Below, piece after piece: positions 23,097 through 31,840 of a stretch of DNA of 43,320 nt (position 1 is the stretch's first letter; every line of letters starts with the position of its first letter). A program made the translations under genes and the position numbers. The notes beneath the pieces are model-generated. The model was given only the letters and a program-made list of their open reading frames with translations, made no database searches and was not told the origin of the DNA. Origin of the DNA: CAKZYD01 sp039814715 (lineage in GTDB: Bacteria > Pseudomonadota > Alphaproteobacteria > Sphingomonadales > CAKZYD01); NCBI GenBank assembly GCA_039814715.1, contig JBCCAR010000027.1:1-43320 (forward strand). The letters run 5' to 3'.

Positions 23097-23948
23097 ATGA
23101 CGACCCTTCAAATGCCATCAGAGCGAAAATTTGGCTGGAGGCTAAAATCCGCCGCCTCATCGCATTTCGGCATAGTCGAGCGTGCAAACGGTCAATTTTG
23201 CGTCGTGCTGAATCACGCACTACTGCGCGGCGTTTCCGCCAAGATGATCCACTGGTGGTTCCTACACTTTGCTGCCTTAAAAGTGAAAGTGTGCGGCATA
23301 GAAGGCTTTGACGGCGCGCACCTTCCTGCATACCAACTATGGCACCCAATTGACCACCTCAGTGCCATGTTCTTAGGGGCACTTGGACCGGGCGGCACCG
23401 CCAAAGCGGGCTGCAAAATCCACATTCGCGAAGCGATGCAATATGACGTCCATGGCTGGAAATACCCTGTCGATACAGCGCTAAAAGTCTTCTATGTGGC
23501 TGAAGATGGCTGGGCGATGGGCAAAGCGCTGCCGCTGATCGGCCCGGTGATGATGCTGCGCATCCACTTTTGCGATGTATATGACGCTGGCGTGCATCTT
23601 GGCGCGCACTACCACTACGAAGTGGTCATAGGGGCGTCCGGCAATGACATTGTCTCCCAGAAAATCAACAAGAAGATTACGGCCCAATACGCGCCTGAAT
23701 TCTTCGCTGCATGGCAGAGACACAACGTCATAGAAGTTGGCACGTTCGAGAATTTCCTGGCGCCGCTTTACGAGCAACACCAGCGCGGAAAGCCTTTAGA
23801 ATACACACCGGATATGAACGCTGCAGCCTTCCCGGATGTTCCTCAGACCGGATTTGACCGGTCACTGTTCGACCGACGCCTTGCTGGCTATCGCCAGACG
23901 CACCAGCCCAGCAAGTATCAACGCTTCGACCAAGCCAGCTTTCTATAA
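23097..23948 (+). CDS. DAPG/phloretin hydrolase-family protein
   Basis: 283 residues. The layout matches the zinc-dependent C-C hydrolase family of 2,4-diacetylphloroglucinol hydrolase (PhlG) and phloretin hydrolase: KMIHWWFLHF (residues 49-58), LWHPIDH (81-87), REAMQYD (111-117), GVHLGAHYHYEV (165-175) and RHNVIEVGTFENFL (208-221). The His and Glu residues in these blocks fit the family's metal site. Members cleave an acyl group from a phenolic ring, but many are uncharacterised, so the substrate here is unknown. No phl-type synthesis genes are nearby. It follows the membrane protein by 35 bases and ends 19 bases from a convergent Nudix gene. The family assignment is from memory of motifs. 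Confidence 0.65.
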   Translation: MTTLQMPSERKFGWRLKSAASSHFGIVERANGQFCVVLNHALLRGVSAKMIHWWFLHFAALKVKVCGIEGFDGAHLPAYQLWHPIDHLSAMFLGALGPGGTAKAGCKIHIREAMQYDVHGWKYPVDTALKVFYVAEDGWAMGKALPLIGPVMMLRIHFCDVYDAGVHLGAHYHYEVVIGASGNDIVSQKINKKITAQYAPEFFAAWQRHNVIEVGTFENFLAPLYEQHQRGKPLEYTPDMNAAAFPDVPQTGFDRSLFDRRLAGYRQTHQPSKYQRFDQASFL

Positions 23949-23967
23949 GTGAGCGCAAGCACCAGTC

Positions 23968-24525
23968 CTAAAGCTCAGAAAAGCGTTCGCCAGAGGGAAG
24001 CCGGTCTCCCGTTTCACCGGCTGGGTTGCTGAACACGGCAAAGTCATCCCTGCCGATCACACTGCGGTGCTGGTTGAGGCCCCAATAAACGGAAGGGAAT
24101 GCCAACTCATTCCAAGGGACATCGTCCCAGTCATAGAGCGCGACGTCCTGGCTTTCCGGTCCGGCAGAGAAGTTGCCGTCCACCAGTTCTGCGCGGTAGA
24201 TCAGTTGAACTTGGCTAATGCGCGGAACAGAATAGACGGCCAACAAACGGTCGATCGATAAGACAGCATTGGCCTCTTCCACCGCTTCGCGCTTGGCGCC
24301 TTCGATGGGCTCTTCATTGAGCTCTAAGAACCCGGCGGGAATGGTCCAAAAGCCCCGCCGCGGCTCGATCTCGCGCTTGCACAAGAGATATTTGCCTTGC
24401 CAGGTAACCACAGACCCGACCACGATTTTGGGGTTTTCATAGGCAATGAAGCCGCAGGTATCGCATACATCGCGGCTATGCGTATCGCCATCAGGCACGG
24501 TTTTGGAAAAGGAGACATTAGCCAT
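23968..24525 (-). CDS. Nudix hydrolase with an N-terminal zinc-ribbon-like segment
   Basis: Hydrolyses a nucleoside diphosphate linked to another group. The Nudix box is GFLELNEEPIEGAKREAVEEANA, which keeps the REAVEE core but has Asn in place of the usual Gly near its end. The N-terminal part VCDTCGFIAYENPKIVVGSVV carries a CxxC pair, as in NADH-pyrophosphatase-like members common in alphaproteobacteria. The frame allows a start at 24549; I prefer ATG 24525 because family members begin shortly before the P-x-GDT-x-R motif. That gives 185 residues. The small coiled-coil gene upstream ends a few bases before, so they are likely co-transcribed. Confidence 0.88.
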   Translation of the reverse strand: MANVSFSKTVPDGDTHSRDVCDTCGFIAYENPKIVVGSVVTWQGKYLLCKREIEPRRGFWTIPAGFLELNEEPIEGAKREAVEEANAVLSIDRLLAVYSVPRISQVQLIYRAELVDGNFSAGPESQDVALYDWDDVPWNELAFPSVYWGLNQHRSVIGRDDFAVFSNPAGETGDRLPSGERFSEL

Positions 24526-24555
24526 CAGCGTCACATGGCGCGGCGGCAAAAAAAA

Positions 24556-24870
24556 TCAAATGACGATGTTGAGCACTTGGCCTGGTTCTGGACGTGTTTG
24601 CGCGTCCTGGGAGCCCACTGCCTCGCGCACCTGCGGCTTGGCATCTCGGCGATTAGAGGTCTGTGCATCGCCGCGCTTGCCAGCAATCTCAAACGTATCT
24701 TGGCGCAACCGGCTCACCTGCGCTTGATTGGCTTCGCGCACTAATGCAATGCGCGATGCGCGCTCAGCCGCTTTTTTTGCCGCACGCTCCTGCGCAGCCG
24801 AAGACCCGCGCGCAGCGCTATCTCCGCCAAGCTGCGTTAAAAACGCAAAACTGTTGCCTGCTATCTTCAT
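24556..24870 (-). CDS. Small charged helical protein, unknown function
   Basis: 104 residues with no signal peptide or membrane segment. The middle (about 20-60) is rich in Ala, Arg, Glu and Lys and reads as a helix or coiled coil. The C-terminal half is polar with a GQVLNIVI end. It is transcribed towards the Nudix gene with a short gap. I do not recognise a family. The conserved-looking hydrophobic C-terminus argues for a real protein. Confidence 0.55.
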   Translation of the reverse strand: MKIAGNSFAFLTQLGGDSAARGSSAAQERAAKKAAERASRIALVREANQAQVSRLRQDTFEIAGKRGDAQTSNRRDAKPQVREAVGSQDAQTRPEPGQVLNIVI

Positions 24871-24898
24871 CGTAAAGTCCCGGCCCGCATGCTTTTAG

Positions 24899-24911
24899 CC
24901 GCATTCTGCGG
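24899..24911. repeat. Short perfect hairpin in the region between ccmI and the small helical protein gene
   Basis: CCGCA-TTC-TGCGG is a perfect 5-base stem with a 3-base loop, about 29 bases upstream of the small helical protein's start codon. It may be a leader hairpin of that gene. No T-run is seen. The rest of this 134-base gap shows nothing I can name. Confidence 0.25.
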
Positions 24912-25004
24912 AGGAGAGCTGCTGTATCGGCTATTTCTATAGCTAAAATCCTAACGGCATTTCAAACAATGTCATTAAAATTGTATCAATCTTATCGCCG
25001 CCTG

Positions 25005-26039
25005 TCACTTCACTGCTGGTAACGAGGCCGTGAGGGCCGCGGCTTGCTCGGCTACATCAACTGGAACATCCTCAAGCTCGGCGAGCCTTTTAAGGGCATT
25101 GCGCGCCTCATCGGGCTGGTTGAGCACACTATATGAGCGCGCGAGCATCAACCATCCAGTCGGATCATTGCCATCCTCTTCGAGCCGCGCTGCTAGGCCG
25201 GCCACCATCCCCTCAATCTGTTCAAGTCCGATGCCTCCATCGCTGGCAGCTTGTTCAACACCGAGCTGCTTAGACGCCTCAGATAGACCGCGCTCCACTT
25301 GCGCCAGCCAAGGCGCGCCTGGGCGGGAGCGCTCTTTCAACGCCGTCCAGATTTGCCGGGCCGCAGCAGCGTCGCCTTGTTGCAAGCGCTCAAGGCCAAC
25401 ATAATATTGCGATACCGGATTGCCGGGACTGAGCCTTTCCGCTTGCGCAAAGGCGAGCATGGCTGCCGGCGTTACTTGGCCAAGTTGGGCGGCGAGCAAA
25501 GCTTCCCCCTGGGCAAGCCATGGGCCAACCCGCTCTGGCTGCGCACGCGAGGCGGCAGCATAGGCATCAAAAGACCCGCGGAAATCGCGGGCGCCAAAAC
25601 GCGTCTGCCCCTGGGCCATCAGAGCCTCAAAGTCGCCCGTCGGCGCATCGCCGCGCGGCGGCGCCTCGAAAGCCTGCGCAGTAACTGGGGGGCTTTCAGG
25701 CGGCTGGGCAAACAGGACAAATCCTATGGCACACACTGCAATGAAACCCGCAGCGGCAACCAGTTCAGCCTTTACTGGGCCGGTTTTGAGCGCTGTTTGC
25801 TTATCTTCAATCCGGGAGACCGCGAGTGCACGGCGGCGCAGGTCCGCTTGTTCCGCGCGGGCAACATCCGCGCTGACATCGCCGCGGGCAATGGCAGCGT
25901 CAAGGTCTGCCTTGGCACGGCGTACAAGATCAATATCTGGGCTCTTACTGCCAGACGCTGCGCCACCGCGGCTTGCCAGCCATAGGGAAAAGAACACCGC
26001 AAGCGCAAGAGCAGCAATAAGCGCAGCGCTAAAGGTCAA
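25005..26039 (-). CDS. ccmI: Cytochrome c maturation protein CcmI
   Basis: Apocytochrome c chaperone of System I, which delivers the apoprotein to the CcmF/H haem-ligation complex. The 344-residue product has an N-terminal membrane helix (about 4-21), a conserved cytoplasmic loop (DIDLVRRAKADLDAAIARGD, DLRRRALAVSRIEDK), a second helix (about 92-111) and a TPR-rich periplasmic part (about 135-340). The start overlaps the ccmH stop by 4 bases. It is the last gene of the ccm operon. Confidence 0.92.
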   Translation of the reverse strand: MTFSAALIAALALAVFFSLWLASRGGAASGSKSPDIDLVRRAKADLDAAIARGDVSADVARAEQADLRRRALAVSRIEDKQTALKTGPVKAELVAAAGFIAVCAIGFVLFAQPPESPPVTAQAFEAPPRGDAPTGDFEALMAQGQTRFGARDFRGSFDAYAAASRAQPERVGPWLAQGEALLAAQLGQVTPAAMLAFAQAERLSPGNPVSQYYVGLERLQQGDAAAARQIWTALKERSRPGAPWLAQVERGLSEASKQLGVEQAASDGGIGLEQIEGMVAGLAARLEEDGNDPTGWLMLARSYSVLNQPDEARNALKRLAELEDVPVDVAEQAAALTASLPAVK

Positions 26040-26497
26040 TGATCGCCGCCTAAAATGGCGTCAGCGGCCTCAGCGTCGTCCTTGCTTAGTACTGCGGCGC
26101 TTTTCCTGCTCAAGCGTGCAAAGACAATGCCGATACAGCCAAACAATAAAGCCGCAATCGGCGCCGCCCATAGCAGCACAGTGCTGGATTTCAGCGGCGG
26201 GTTCAGCAGCACCCAATCCCCATAGCGGGCGACCAAATAGTCTTTGACCTGTTTGGGTGTATCGCCCGCAGCAACCCTGGTTCGCACCAGGCCGCGCAGG
26301 TCGGCTGCTAGCGGCGCATCAGAATCAACGATGGACTGGTTTTGACAAACCAAGCAACGCAGCTGCGCCATGACGGATTGGGCGAGGTGTTCCTGCGCGG
26401 GGTCTGCCAAGGTTTCAGCGTCGACGCCCACAGCGCCAGCGGGCGTTATAAACGCGAAAACCATACAGAAGACAAGAGTGTGCACCCAGGCCATCAT
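26036..26497 (-). CDS. ccmH: Cytochrome c maturation protein CcmH
   Basis: Membrane-anchored thiol-disulfide protein that keeps apocytochrome CXXCH thiols reduced. The 153-residue product has a signal peptide or anchor at the N-terminus, the family motif LRCLVCQNQS with its redox Cys pair, then LRGLVRTRV and a C-terminal membrane helix near residue 108. It overlaps both ccmG and ccmI by 4 bases, so all three are translationally coupled. Confidence 0.95.
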   Translation of the reverse strand: MMAWVHTLVFCMVFAFITPAGAVGVDAETLADPAQEHLAQSVMAQLRCLVCQNQSIVDSDAPLAADLRGLVRTRVAAGDTPKQVKDYLVARYGDWVLLNPPLKSSTVLLWAAPIAALLFGCIGIVFARLSRKSAAVLSKDDAEAADAILGGDH

Positions 26498-27030
26498 GAC
26501 GATAGACTTTCGATCAATGGACGCAGCTGCTCACGGACAATGTCCGGCGTGAGCGCGCCCACATGGCGGTGCCGGATAACGCCTGCCCTATCCACAACAT
26601 AGGTCTCCGGCGCGCCGTAAACGCCTAGATTGATGGCAGCCTGGCCATCTTCATCCAGCACCACATGGCTATAAGGGTTGCCCAGGTCTTCGAGAAAGCC
26701 TGCTATAGCCTCGGGCGTGTCCTTATAGGCCCAGCCAACGATGTTGACGCCATTTTTGGCCAAATCAGCCACCACAGAATGTTCTGCCCAGCACGGCTGG
26801 CACCAACTGGCGAACACATTAATAAGCGTTACGTCACCCGCTGCAAAGAGCGTCTGATCGACGCCAGTCTCGCTCCCGAGCACGTCCAGCGAAAAAGCGG
26901 GGACTGGCTGATCGATCAAGGCCGATGGTAGGATCGATGGGTCGTCATCAAGCTGCAAGGCAAAGACTGCGACCAAAGCAATCAAAACCGCGAATGGCGC
27001 AAAAACAAGGATCCGCTGGAGCGGTGACAT
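26494..27030 (-). CDS. ccmG: Thiol:disulfide interchange protein CcmG (DsbE family)
   Basis: Periplasmic thioredoxin-like protein tethered by one N-terminal helix. The 178-residue product has the anchor at about 8-25, VFASWCQPCWAEH with the WCxPC redox centre, and the late GAPETYVVDRAGVIRHRHVG with the cis-Pro loop. It passes electrons to CcmH or apocytochrome. It starts 9 bases after the ccmF stop and overlaps ccmH. Confidence 0.95.
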   Translation of the reverse strand: MSPLQRILVFAPFAVLIALVAVFALQLDDDPSILPSALIDQPVPAFSLDVLGSETGVDQTLFAAGDVTLINVFASWCQPCWAEHSVVADLAKNGVNIVGWAYKDTPEAIAGFLEDLGNPYSHVVLDEDGQAAINLGVYGAPETYVVDRAGVIRHRHVGALTPDIVREQLRPLIESLSS

Positions 27031-27039
27031 AGCAGGCTC

Positions 27040-29028
27040 TTAAACCGCTGCCGGCGCTGTAGCAGCGCTCATGGACGGCTGGCTAGCGCGGCGGCCGCTC
27101 AGCGATAAAAACCCGCCAAAAGCTATCATGAGCACGCCCGCCCACAGCCAAGACATAAGTGGGCGCGTGTAGAGTCGGACGGACCAGCCACCCTCCCCCG
27201 CATCGCCAACCACGGCGAACAAGTCACCGCCAATGAGCGGCAGGATAGCGGCTTCCGTCGTTTCCATGGCAGGCGCACTGTATGTGCGTGTCTCTGGGGA
27301 AAGGATGGCGACATCTGCACCGTGACGATCGACATCAAAATGCGCCCGCACAGCGCTGTAATTGGCGCCCATGACCGGCTCTACGCCCATAAGTGTGAAG
27401 TTATAAGCGCCTACTTGCGCGCTTTCGCCAATGCCCAGACGATCTAGCACTTCAACCTGCCATGTGGCCGATAAAGTGATGGCCAATACAACTACCGCGA
27501 CCCCTGTATGGGACAACACCATGCCCCAATAGCGCCGCGGCTGGCGTGTGAGACGCGCAAACATGGCACGAACCGGCCCGCCTTGAAACAGCCGGACCTT
27601 CGCAGCAATATCGGTTGCTAGCGCAAGCACCACCCATACGGACAGCGCCAGACCTAACAGTGCGCCAAGCGGCACATCCGCAGATATGCCCGTGGCCGGC
27701 GCAAAAGCCCAACCTGCAAGCGCTGCAATGGCAGCTAGAATGCCTGCAAACTGCAATCGCTGAAGCAATCCTGGCCCATCTGCGCGTTTCCAAGCCATAA
27801 GCGGGCCCGCGCCCATAATGAGCACCAAAAGCATCGCGATTGGAACAAACGTCGCTTCAAAGAACGGCGGCCCGACAGAGATTTTTTCACCTGTCGCTGC
27901 ATCGAGAAGGAGCGGGTAGAGCGTCCCAACCAAGACGGTTGCAAGACCGGTTGCGGCGAGCAGGTTGTTGGCCATGAGACCGCCTTCTCGGCTAAACAAA
28001 CGATATGCGCCGCTTGCTCTGAGGTCACCAGCGCGCAGGGCGAACAGCGCGAAAGCGCCGCCGACAACAAGGGCTAAGAAGGCGAGAATGTAGAGCCCGC
28101 GTTCCGGGTCGACGGCGAAGGCATGTACAGACGTTAAAATGCCTGAGCGCACCAGGAATGTGCCAAGCAAGCTGAGCGAAAACGTGAGAATGGCGAGCAA
28201 GACGGTCCAGGCCTTAAAGGCATCACGCTTTTCAAGGACTGCCACCGAATGAATAAGCGCTGTCCCTGCAAGCCAAGGCATGAAGCTTGCATTCTCCACC
28301 GGGTCCCAGAACCACCAACCGCCCCAGCCTAGCTCATAATACGCCCACCAGCTGCCAAGGCCGATACCAATCGTCAGCAGGCCCCAGGCAGCAAGCGTCC
28401 AAGGCCGCACCCAGCGCGCCCAAGCAGGCGTAATACGCCCTTCAATCAGCGCCGCAATCGCAAAGGAAAAGGCAACCGAAAACCCTACATAACCCAAATA
28501 AAGAAATGGCGGATGAAACGCTAAACCTGGGTCTTGAAGCAGGGGATTGAGGCCTTTGCCCTGCAGGGGGACTGGGCTGATGCGCTCAAAGGGATTTGAA
28601 GTGAATAAGAGGAAGGCCAAAAAGCCAAAGCCTAAAAACGCCTGGACACCAAGCACGCGGGCGCGAAATTGGGCTGGAAGCGAGCCACCAAAAGCCGCCA
28701 CAGCCGCCCCCGCCAGCGTTAAAATAAGCACCCACAGCAGCATGGAGCCTTCATGATTACCCCATGTGCCGCTGATTTTATAAAGCAACGGCTTATCCGT
28801 ATGGGAGTTCAGCGCCACATTCAGCAGAGAGAAATCCGAGTTTATGTAGGCATTCATCAACGCGATAAAAGCGATCGCACACAGCGCTCCGGTCATTGTG
28901 CCGCAGCGCGACGTCATGTTGATGAGACCTGCATGGCCAGCGCGCGCGCCTTGAAAGCCGCACACAATTTGTACCAGGCTAAGCGCAAGCGCCATCCAAA
29001 GCGCGGCATGTCCAAGCTGAGCGATCAC
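27040..29028 (-). CDS. ccmF: Haem lyase subunit CcmF
   Basis: Large polytopic membrane protein that attaches haem to apocytochrome c. The 662-residue product has many hydrophobic helices and the periplasmic tryptophan-rich signature GWGGWWFWDPVENASFMPW, with preceding GSWWAYYELG. Early motifs include GTWGNHEGSMLLWV and PGLAFHPPFLYLGYVG with the conserved His. Full family length. It lies 21 bases after ccmE and is co-transcribed. Confidence 0.97.
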   Translation of the reverse strand: MIAQLGHAALWMALALSLVQIVCGFQGARAGHAGLINMTSRCGTMTGALCAIAFIALMNAYINSDFSLLNVALNSHTDKPLLYKISGTWGNHEGSMLLWVLILTLAGAAVAAFGGSLPAQFRARVLGVQAFLGFGFLAFLLFTSNPFERISPVPLQGKGLNPLLQDPGLAFHPPFLYLGYVGFSVAFSFAIAALIEGRITPAWARWVRPWTLAAWGLLTIGIGLGSWWAYYELGWGGWWFWDPVENASFMPWLAGTALIHSVAVLEKRDAFKAWTVLLAILTFSLSLLGTFLVRSGILTSVHAFAVDPERGLYILAFLALVVGGAFALFALRAGDLRASGAYRLFSREGGLMANNLLAATGLATVLVGTLYPLLLDAATGEKISVGPPFFEATFVPIAMLLVLIMGAGPLMAWKRADGPGLLQRLQFAGILAAIAALAGWAFAPATGISADVPLGALLGLALSVWVVLALATDIAAKVRLFQGGPVRAMFARLTRQPRRYWGMVLSHTGVAVVVLAITLSATWQVEVLDRLGIGESAQVGAYNFTLMGVEPVMGANYSAVRAHFDVDRHGADVAILSPETRTYSAPAMETTEAAILPLIGGDLFAVVGDAGEGGWSVRLYTRPLMSWLWAGVLMIAFGGFLSLSGRRASQPSMSAATAPAAV

Positions 29029-29049
29029 GGGTGGAAACGATCCTGTCTT

Positions 29050-29514
29050 TTAGCGGCTATTGGCGTCGTCAAGCGACGCACCAGGCCGAAATTCACCGCT
29101 TTCCTTCAGCTTTTCAGCGAGTTCTGGCGGCATATATGTTTCATCATGTTTTGCCAAAACGCGGCTAGCCGCAAACACACCCTGCGGCGTTAAGGTGCCT
29201 TCTGCGACGACGCCCTGGCCTTCTCTAAATAGATCAGGCAGCAGGCCATTGTAGATGACGCGAACCGACGCACCTTTGTTGGTGACGTCGAAGGTCACCT
29301 TTGCATTGGAAGTCGCTTGGGTCACGCTGCCAGGCTTTACCAAACCGCCCAGGCGCAACGCTTGGCCTGGCTCAATCTGCTTTTGAGCAAGTTCGTCTGG
29401 CGTAATGAAAAAGGCAGAGGCATCATCGAGCGCGGAGAGGACGAGCAGCCCTGCTCCGACAAGCGCCACGATCACAACGCTCATGATTGTCAGCCGCTGA
29501 TGCTTACGCTTCAT
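29050..29514 (-). CDS. ccmE: Haem chaperone CcmE
   Basis: Membrane-anchored periplasmic chaperone that binds haem covalently. The 154-residue product has a short basic start, an N-terminal helix (about 10-28), the OB-fold RLGGLVKPGSV, and VLAKHDETYMPPE carrying the haem-binding His of the HxxxY pattern. The gene overlaps the end of ccmD by 11 bases. Confidence 0.96.
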   Translation of the reverse strand: MKRKHQRLTIMSVVIVALVGAGLLVLSALDDASAFFITPDELAQKQIEPGQALRLGGLVKPGSVTQATSNAKVTFDVTNKGASVRVIYNGLLPDLFREGQGVVAEGTLTPQGVFAASRVLAKHDETYMPPELAEKLKESGEFRPGASLDDANSR

Positions 29515-29686
29515 TGCGCCGCTCCCGCCGCTGCGCGCGCCGGCTTGGCCGGGCTGCTTCTACTTCGCTAAGGCGGTCATCAACCGCACGTGCCCGCAGC
29601 CATGTGGCAGCAGCTAGCCCCGCTAGAACGGCAAAAGCGATACCATAGGCAGCTGCGATAAATGTTGTGTGTGAGAAGGCTTCCAT
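29504..29686 (-). CDS. ccmD: Haem exporter accessory protein CcmD
   Basis: Small one-helix protein that helps release holo-CcmE from CcmABC. It has 60 residues: a hydrophobic helix (about 8-28) preceded by FSHTTFIAAAYG and followed by a basic tail with RRAQRRERR. The position between ccmC and ccmE, the size and the topology make the call; sequence conservation in this family is low. It starts 3 bases after the ccmC stop. Confidence 0.88.
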   Translation of the reverse strand: MEAFSHTTFIAAAYGIAFAVLAGLAAATWLRARAVDDRLSEVEAARPSRRAQRRERRNEA

Positions 29687-29689
29687 CGA

Positions 29690-30436
29690 TTACGTCGTCT
29701 CCAGGCGGTAGCTGGCAGCAGGCGCTGAACGCTGCGACATCAGCGCGTCCAGACGCATGGCCTTGAGCTCAATGCGCATGGTGCTCAAAATGATTAGGCC
29801 AGCATAGCTACTGGCCGCAACCACCATAGCCGCAAGAGGCCATAGCATAGACCCATCAATCGTTGGCCCGCCTGCGCGAATAATGCTGGCGGGCTGATGC
29901 AGCGTATTCCACCACTCTACCGAAAAGCGGATGATCACCAGATTAACGACGCCCACAAGCGCTAAAATGGCTGCTGCGTTGGCGGCGCGTTGGCGATCAG
30001 AAAACGCTTGCCATAGTGCCATATAGCCAAGATACAAAAAGAACTGGACTAGGACGGAGGTCATGCGACCATCCCACTCCCACCAAGTGCCCCACATAGG
30101 CCGCCCCCATAAAGAGCCGGTTGCCAGCGTAATGAAACAAAAGGCGGCGCCAGCGGGCGCGGCTGATTTCGCCGCCAAAGAGGCTAGCGGATGGCGCCAG
30201 ATCAAGGCGGCCGCGCTGGCAATGGCCATGAAGGCGTAAAGCCCTGTCGTCATCATGGCGCTGGGCACGTGGATATACATAATGCGCACGGTCTCGCCCT
30301 GCTGATAGTCCGGCGGCGACGCAAAAAAAGCGAGATAAAGCCCAGCGCCTAAGCTGGCCGTGAAAAGAGCCAGAAGGAGCGGCTTACACCAGTCTGCAAT
30401 ACGCAGAAAACGGGTTGGGTTTGCAAGGGCGTGCAT
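29690..30436 (-). CDS. ccmC: Haem exporter protein CcmC
   Basis: Six-helix membrane protein that loads haem onto CcmE. The 248-residue product has the tryptophan-rich loop MWGTWWEWDGRMTS and the preceding RIMYIHVPSAMM with a haem-ligand His, followed by the second His region. The frame is open to an ATG at 30478 (262 residues). I chose the internal ATG at 30436 because homologues begin with a LANPTRF-like segment right after the start. Neither start has a strong ribosome binding site. Confidence 0.93.
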   Translation of the reverse strand: MHALANPTRFLRIADWCKPLLLALFTASLGAGLYLAFFASPPDYQQGETVRIMYIHVPSAMMTTGLYAFMAIASAAALIWRHPLASLAAKSAAPAGAAFCFITLATGSLWGRPMWGTWWEWDGRMTSVLVQFFLYLGYMALWQAFSDRQRAANAAAILALVGVVNLVIIRFSVEWWNTLHQPASIIRAGGPTIDGSMLWPLAAMVVAASSYAGLIILSTMRIELKAMRLDALMSQRSAPAASYRLETT

Positions 30437-30492
30437 AGGGGGGTATTTAAGCGACTTTGCCCCAATTGCAAAGCGCATCTGGCGACGCAGGC

Positions 30493-31143
30493 TTAGCGCA
30501 TAGCGGCCCTCAGAGCATAGTGCCCCGCAATAGGGCAGATGACCAAGCTGAAGAGGCTCACCGCGCCTGCAAACATAAAAGCTCCAGACGTCCCGCCCGC
30601 TGCAGCGGCTGTCCCAAAAATCAGCGGCGGGATCATGAGCGGAAAAACGATCGCAACCAGCACCAGTGTTGCCTGCTGCGCGCCAATCGTGAGCGCTGCG
30701 CCCAAAGCTGCCAGAGCGCTGAGCGCGGGCGTGCCGACGAGCAAGCTGAGGATGTGTTGCGGCACCGGCAGCAGCCCTGCCCCAAGCAACACATCCAAAA
30801 TGGGAACCATGAACAATAGCGGCGCAAAAGCCACTACCCAGTGCGCCACAATCCGGCTGAAAACGACGAGCCCTGGACTAAAACCCAGCGCAAGAAGCTG
30901 CTCTAGTGCGCCATCGCTCTCATCTTCAACAAACACGCGCTGACCATGCAGCACACTTAAAAACAGGGCCAGCACCCAAATGACGCCAGGGGCAATCGCA
31001 GCAAGCAGTGGCCGGTCTGGCCCGACGGCGAAGGGAAAGAGCGTAACGGCGAGCAGCGCGAATAAACACGACAAGCCAAAGGCTCGGCCACCCTGGGCGA
31101 GAGCGCCAATATCGCGCCAAATAAGGAGAGCAAGCCGGTTCAA
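30493..31143 (-). CDS. ccmB: Haem exporter protein CcmB
   Basis: Permease subunit of the CcmAB ABC transporter. The 216-residue product has six predicted helices and family motifs such as RVFVEDESDGALEQLLALG in the first cytoplasmic loop. Full length. It overlaps ccmA by 4 bases (31140-31143), so translation is coupled. Confidence 0.94.
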   Translation of the reverse strand: MNRLALLIWRDIGALAQGGRAFGLSCLFALLAVTLFPFAVGPDRPLLAAIAPGVIWVLALFLSVLHGQRVFVEDESDGALEQLLALGFSPGLVVFSRIVAHWVVAFAPLLFMVPILDVLLGAGLLPVPQHILSLLVGTPALSALAALGAALTIGAQQATLVLVAIVFPLMIPPLIFGTAAAAGGTSGAFMFAGAVSLFSLVICPIAGHYALRAAMR

Positions 31144-31796
31144 GCTGCCGCCTCGTCTTGAGCGACACCAAGGGTGAGCGTTTCTATGCCCTCGCCGTCA
31201 AAAGCATCGTGCAACGCTGCGATAACACCGCCCCCGGCGCGTCGATGCTCCGCCATGGCCTCACCTAAGAGCGATTTACCAGCGCTATCAAGCGCCGTGA
31301 AAGGTTCATCCATGAGCCATATTGACGCTTGGCGCGCCAGCAGCCGCGCAAGGCCGACGCGGCGGCGCTGGCCAGCGGAAAATGTGCGGATAGGAAATGT
31401 CGCGCGCTCGCCTAGGCCAACACGCACTAGCAACGCGGCGGCATCGCTGGTGGACAATGTCGCCCCACTCAGGCCCTGCCATTGGCGCAGCGCGTCAATC
31501 GCACGCTGGCCCTCTTTCAGCCCATCTCGATGGCCCCAATAGGCTATATTTGCTCCGTATTGTGATGGCTCGGCATCTTGTGCAACGCCATTTGCTTCCA
31601 CTTTGCCGCTATGCACAGGCCCAATCCCTGCAAGGGCGCGCAGCAGAGAGGTCTTGCCACTCCCATTGGGCCCGCGCAGCACGAGCATGGCGCCGCGCCT
31701 CAGCTCAAAAGACAGACCGGCGATAAGACACTGGCCGCCGCGATCAATGCGTAGATCACGAACGGCCAGCAGCGGAGGGTGCGAATCGGATACCAT
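31140..31796 (-). CDS. ccmA: Haem exporter ATP-binding protein CcmA
   Basis: ATPase of the CcmABC complex that drives release of holo-CcmE. The 218-residue product has Walker A GPNGSGKTSLLRAL, signature FSAGQRRRVGLARLL and Walker B IWLMDEPFTALD. All catalytic motifs are intact. It is the first gene of the ccm operon; the GDSL-esterase gene lies upstream on the same strand, 44 bases away. Confidence 0.96.
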   Translation of the reverse strand: MVSDSHPPLLAVRDLRIDRGGQCLIAGLSFELRRGAMLVLRGPNGSGKTSLLRALAGIGPVHSGKVEANGVAQDAEPSQYGANIAYWGHRDGLKEGQRAIDALRQWQGLSGATLSTSDAAALLVRVGLGERATFPIRTFSAGQRRRVGLARLLARQASIWLMDEPFTALDSAGKSLLGEAMAEHRRAGGGVIAALHDAFDGEGIETLTLGVAQDEAAA

Positions 31797-31799
31797 AGC

Positions 31800-31824
31800 G
31801 GGCAGACCCTAAAGCGGCCTGCCC
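31800..31824 (-). promoter_or_regulatory. Hairpin between the GDSL esterase gene and ccmA
   Basis: GGGCAG (31800-31805) and CTGCCC (31819-31824) are perfect 6-base arms with a 13-base loop in the 44-base gap. It could terminate the esterase transcript or sit in the leader of the ccm operon. No T-run is visible. Confidence 0.35.
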
Positions 31825-31840
31825 TATAGGCGCAATTGGC

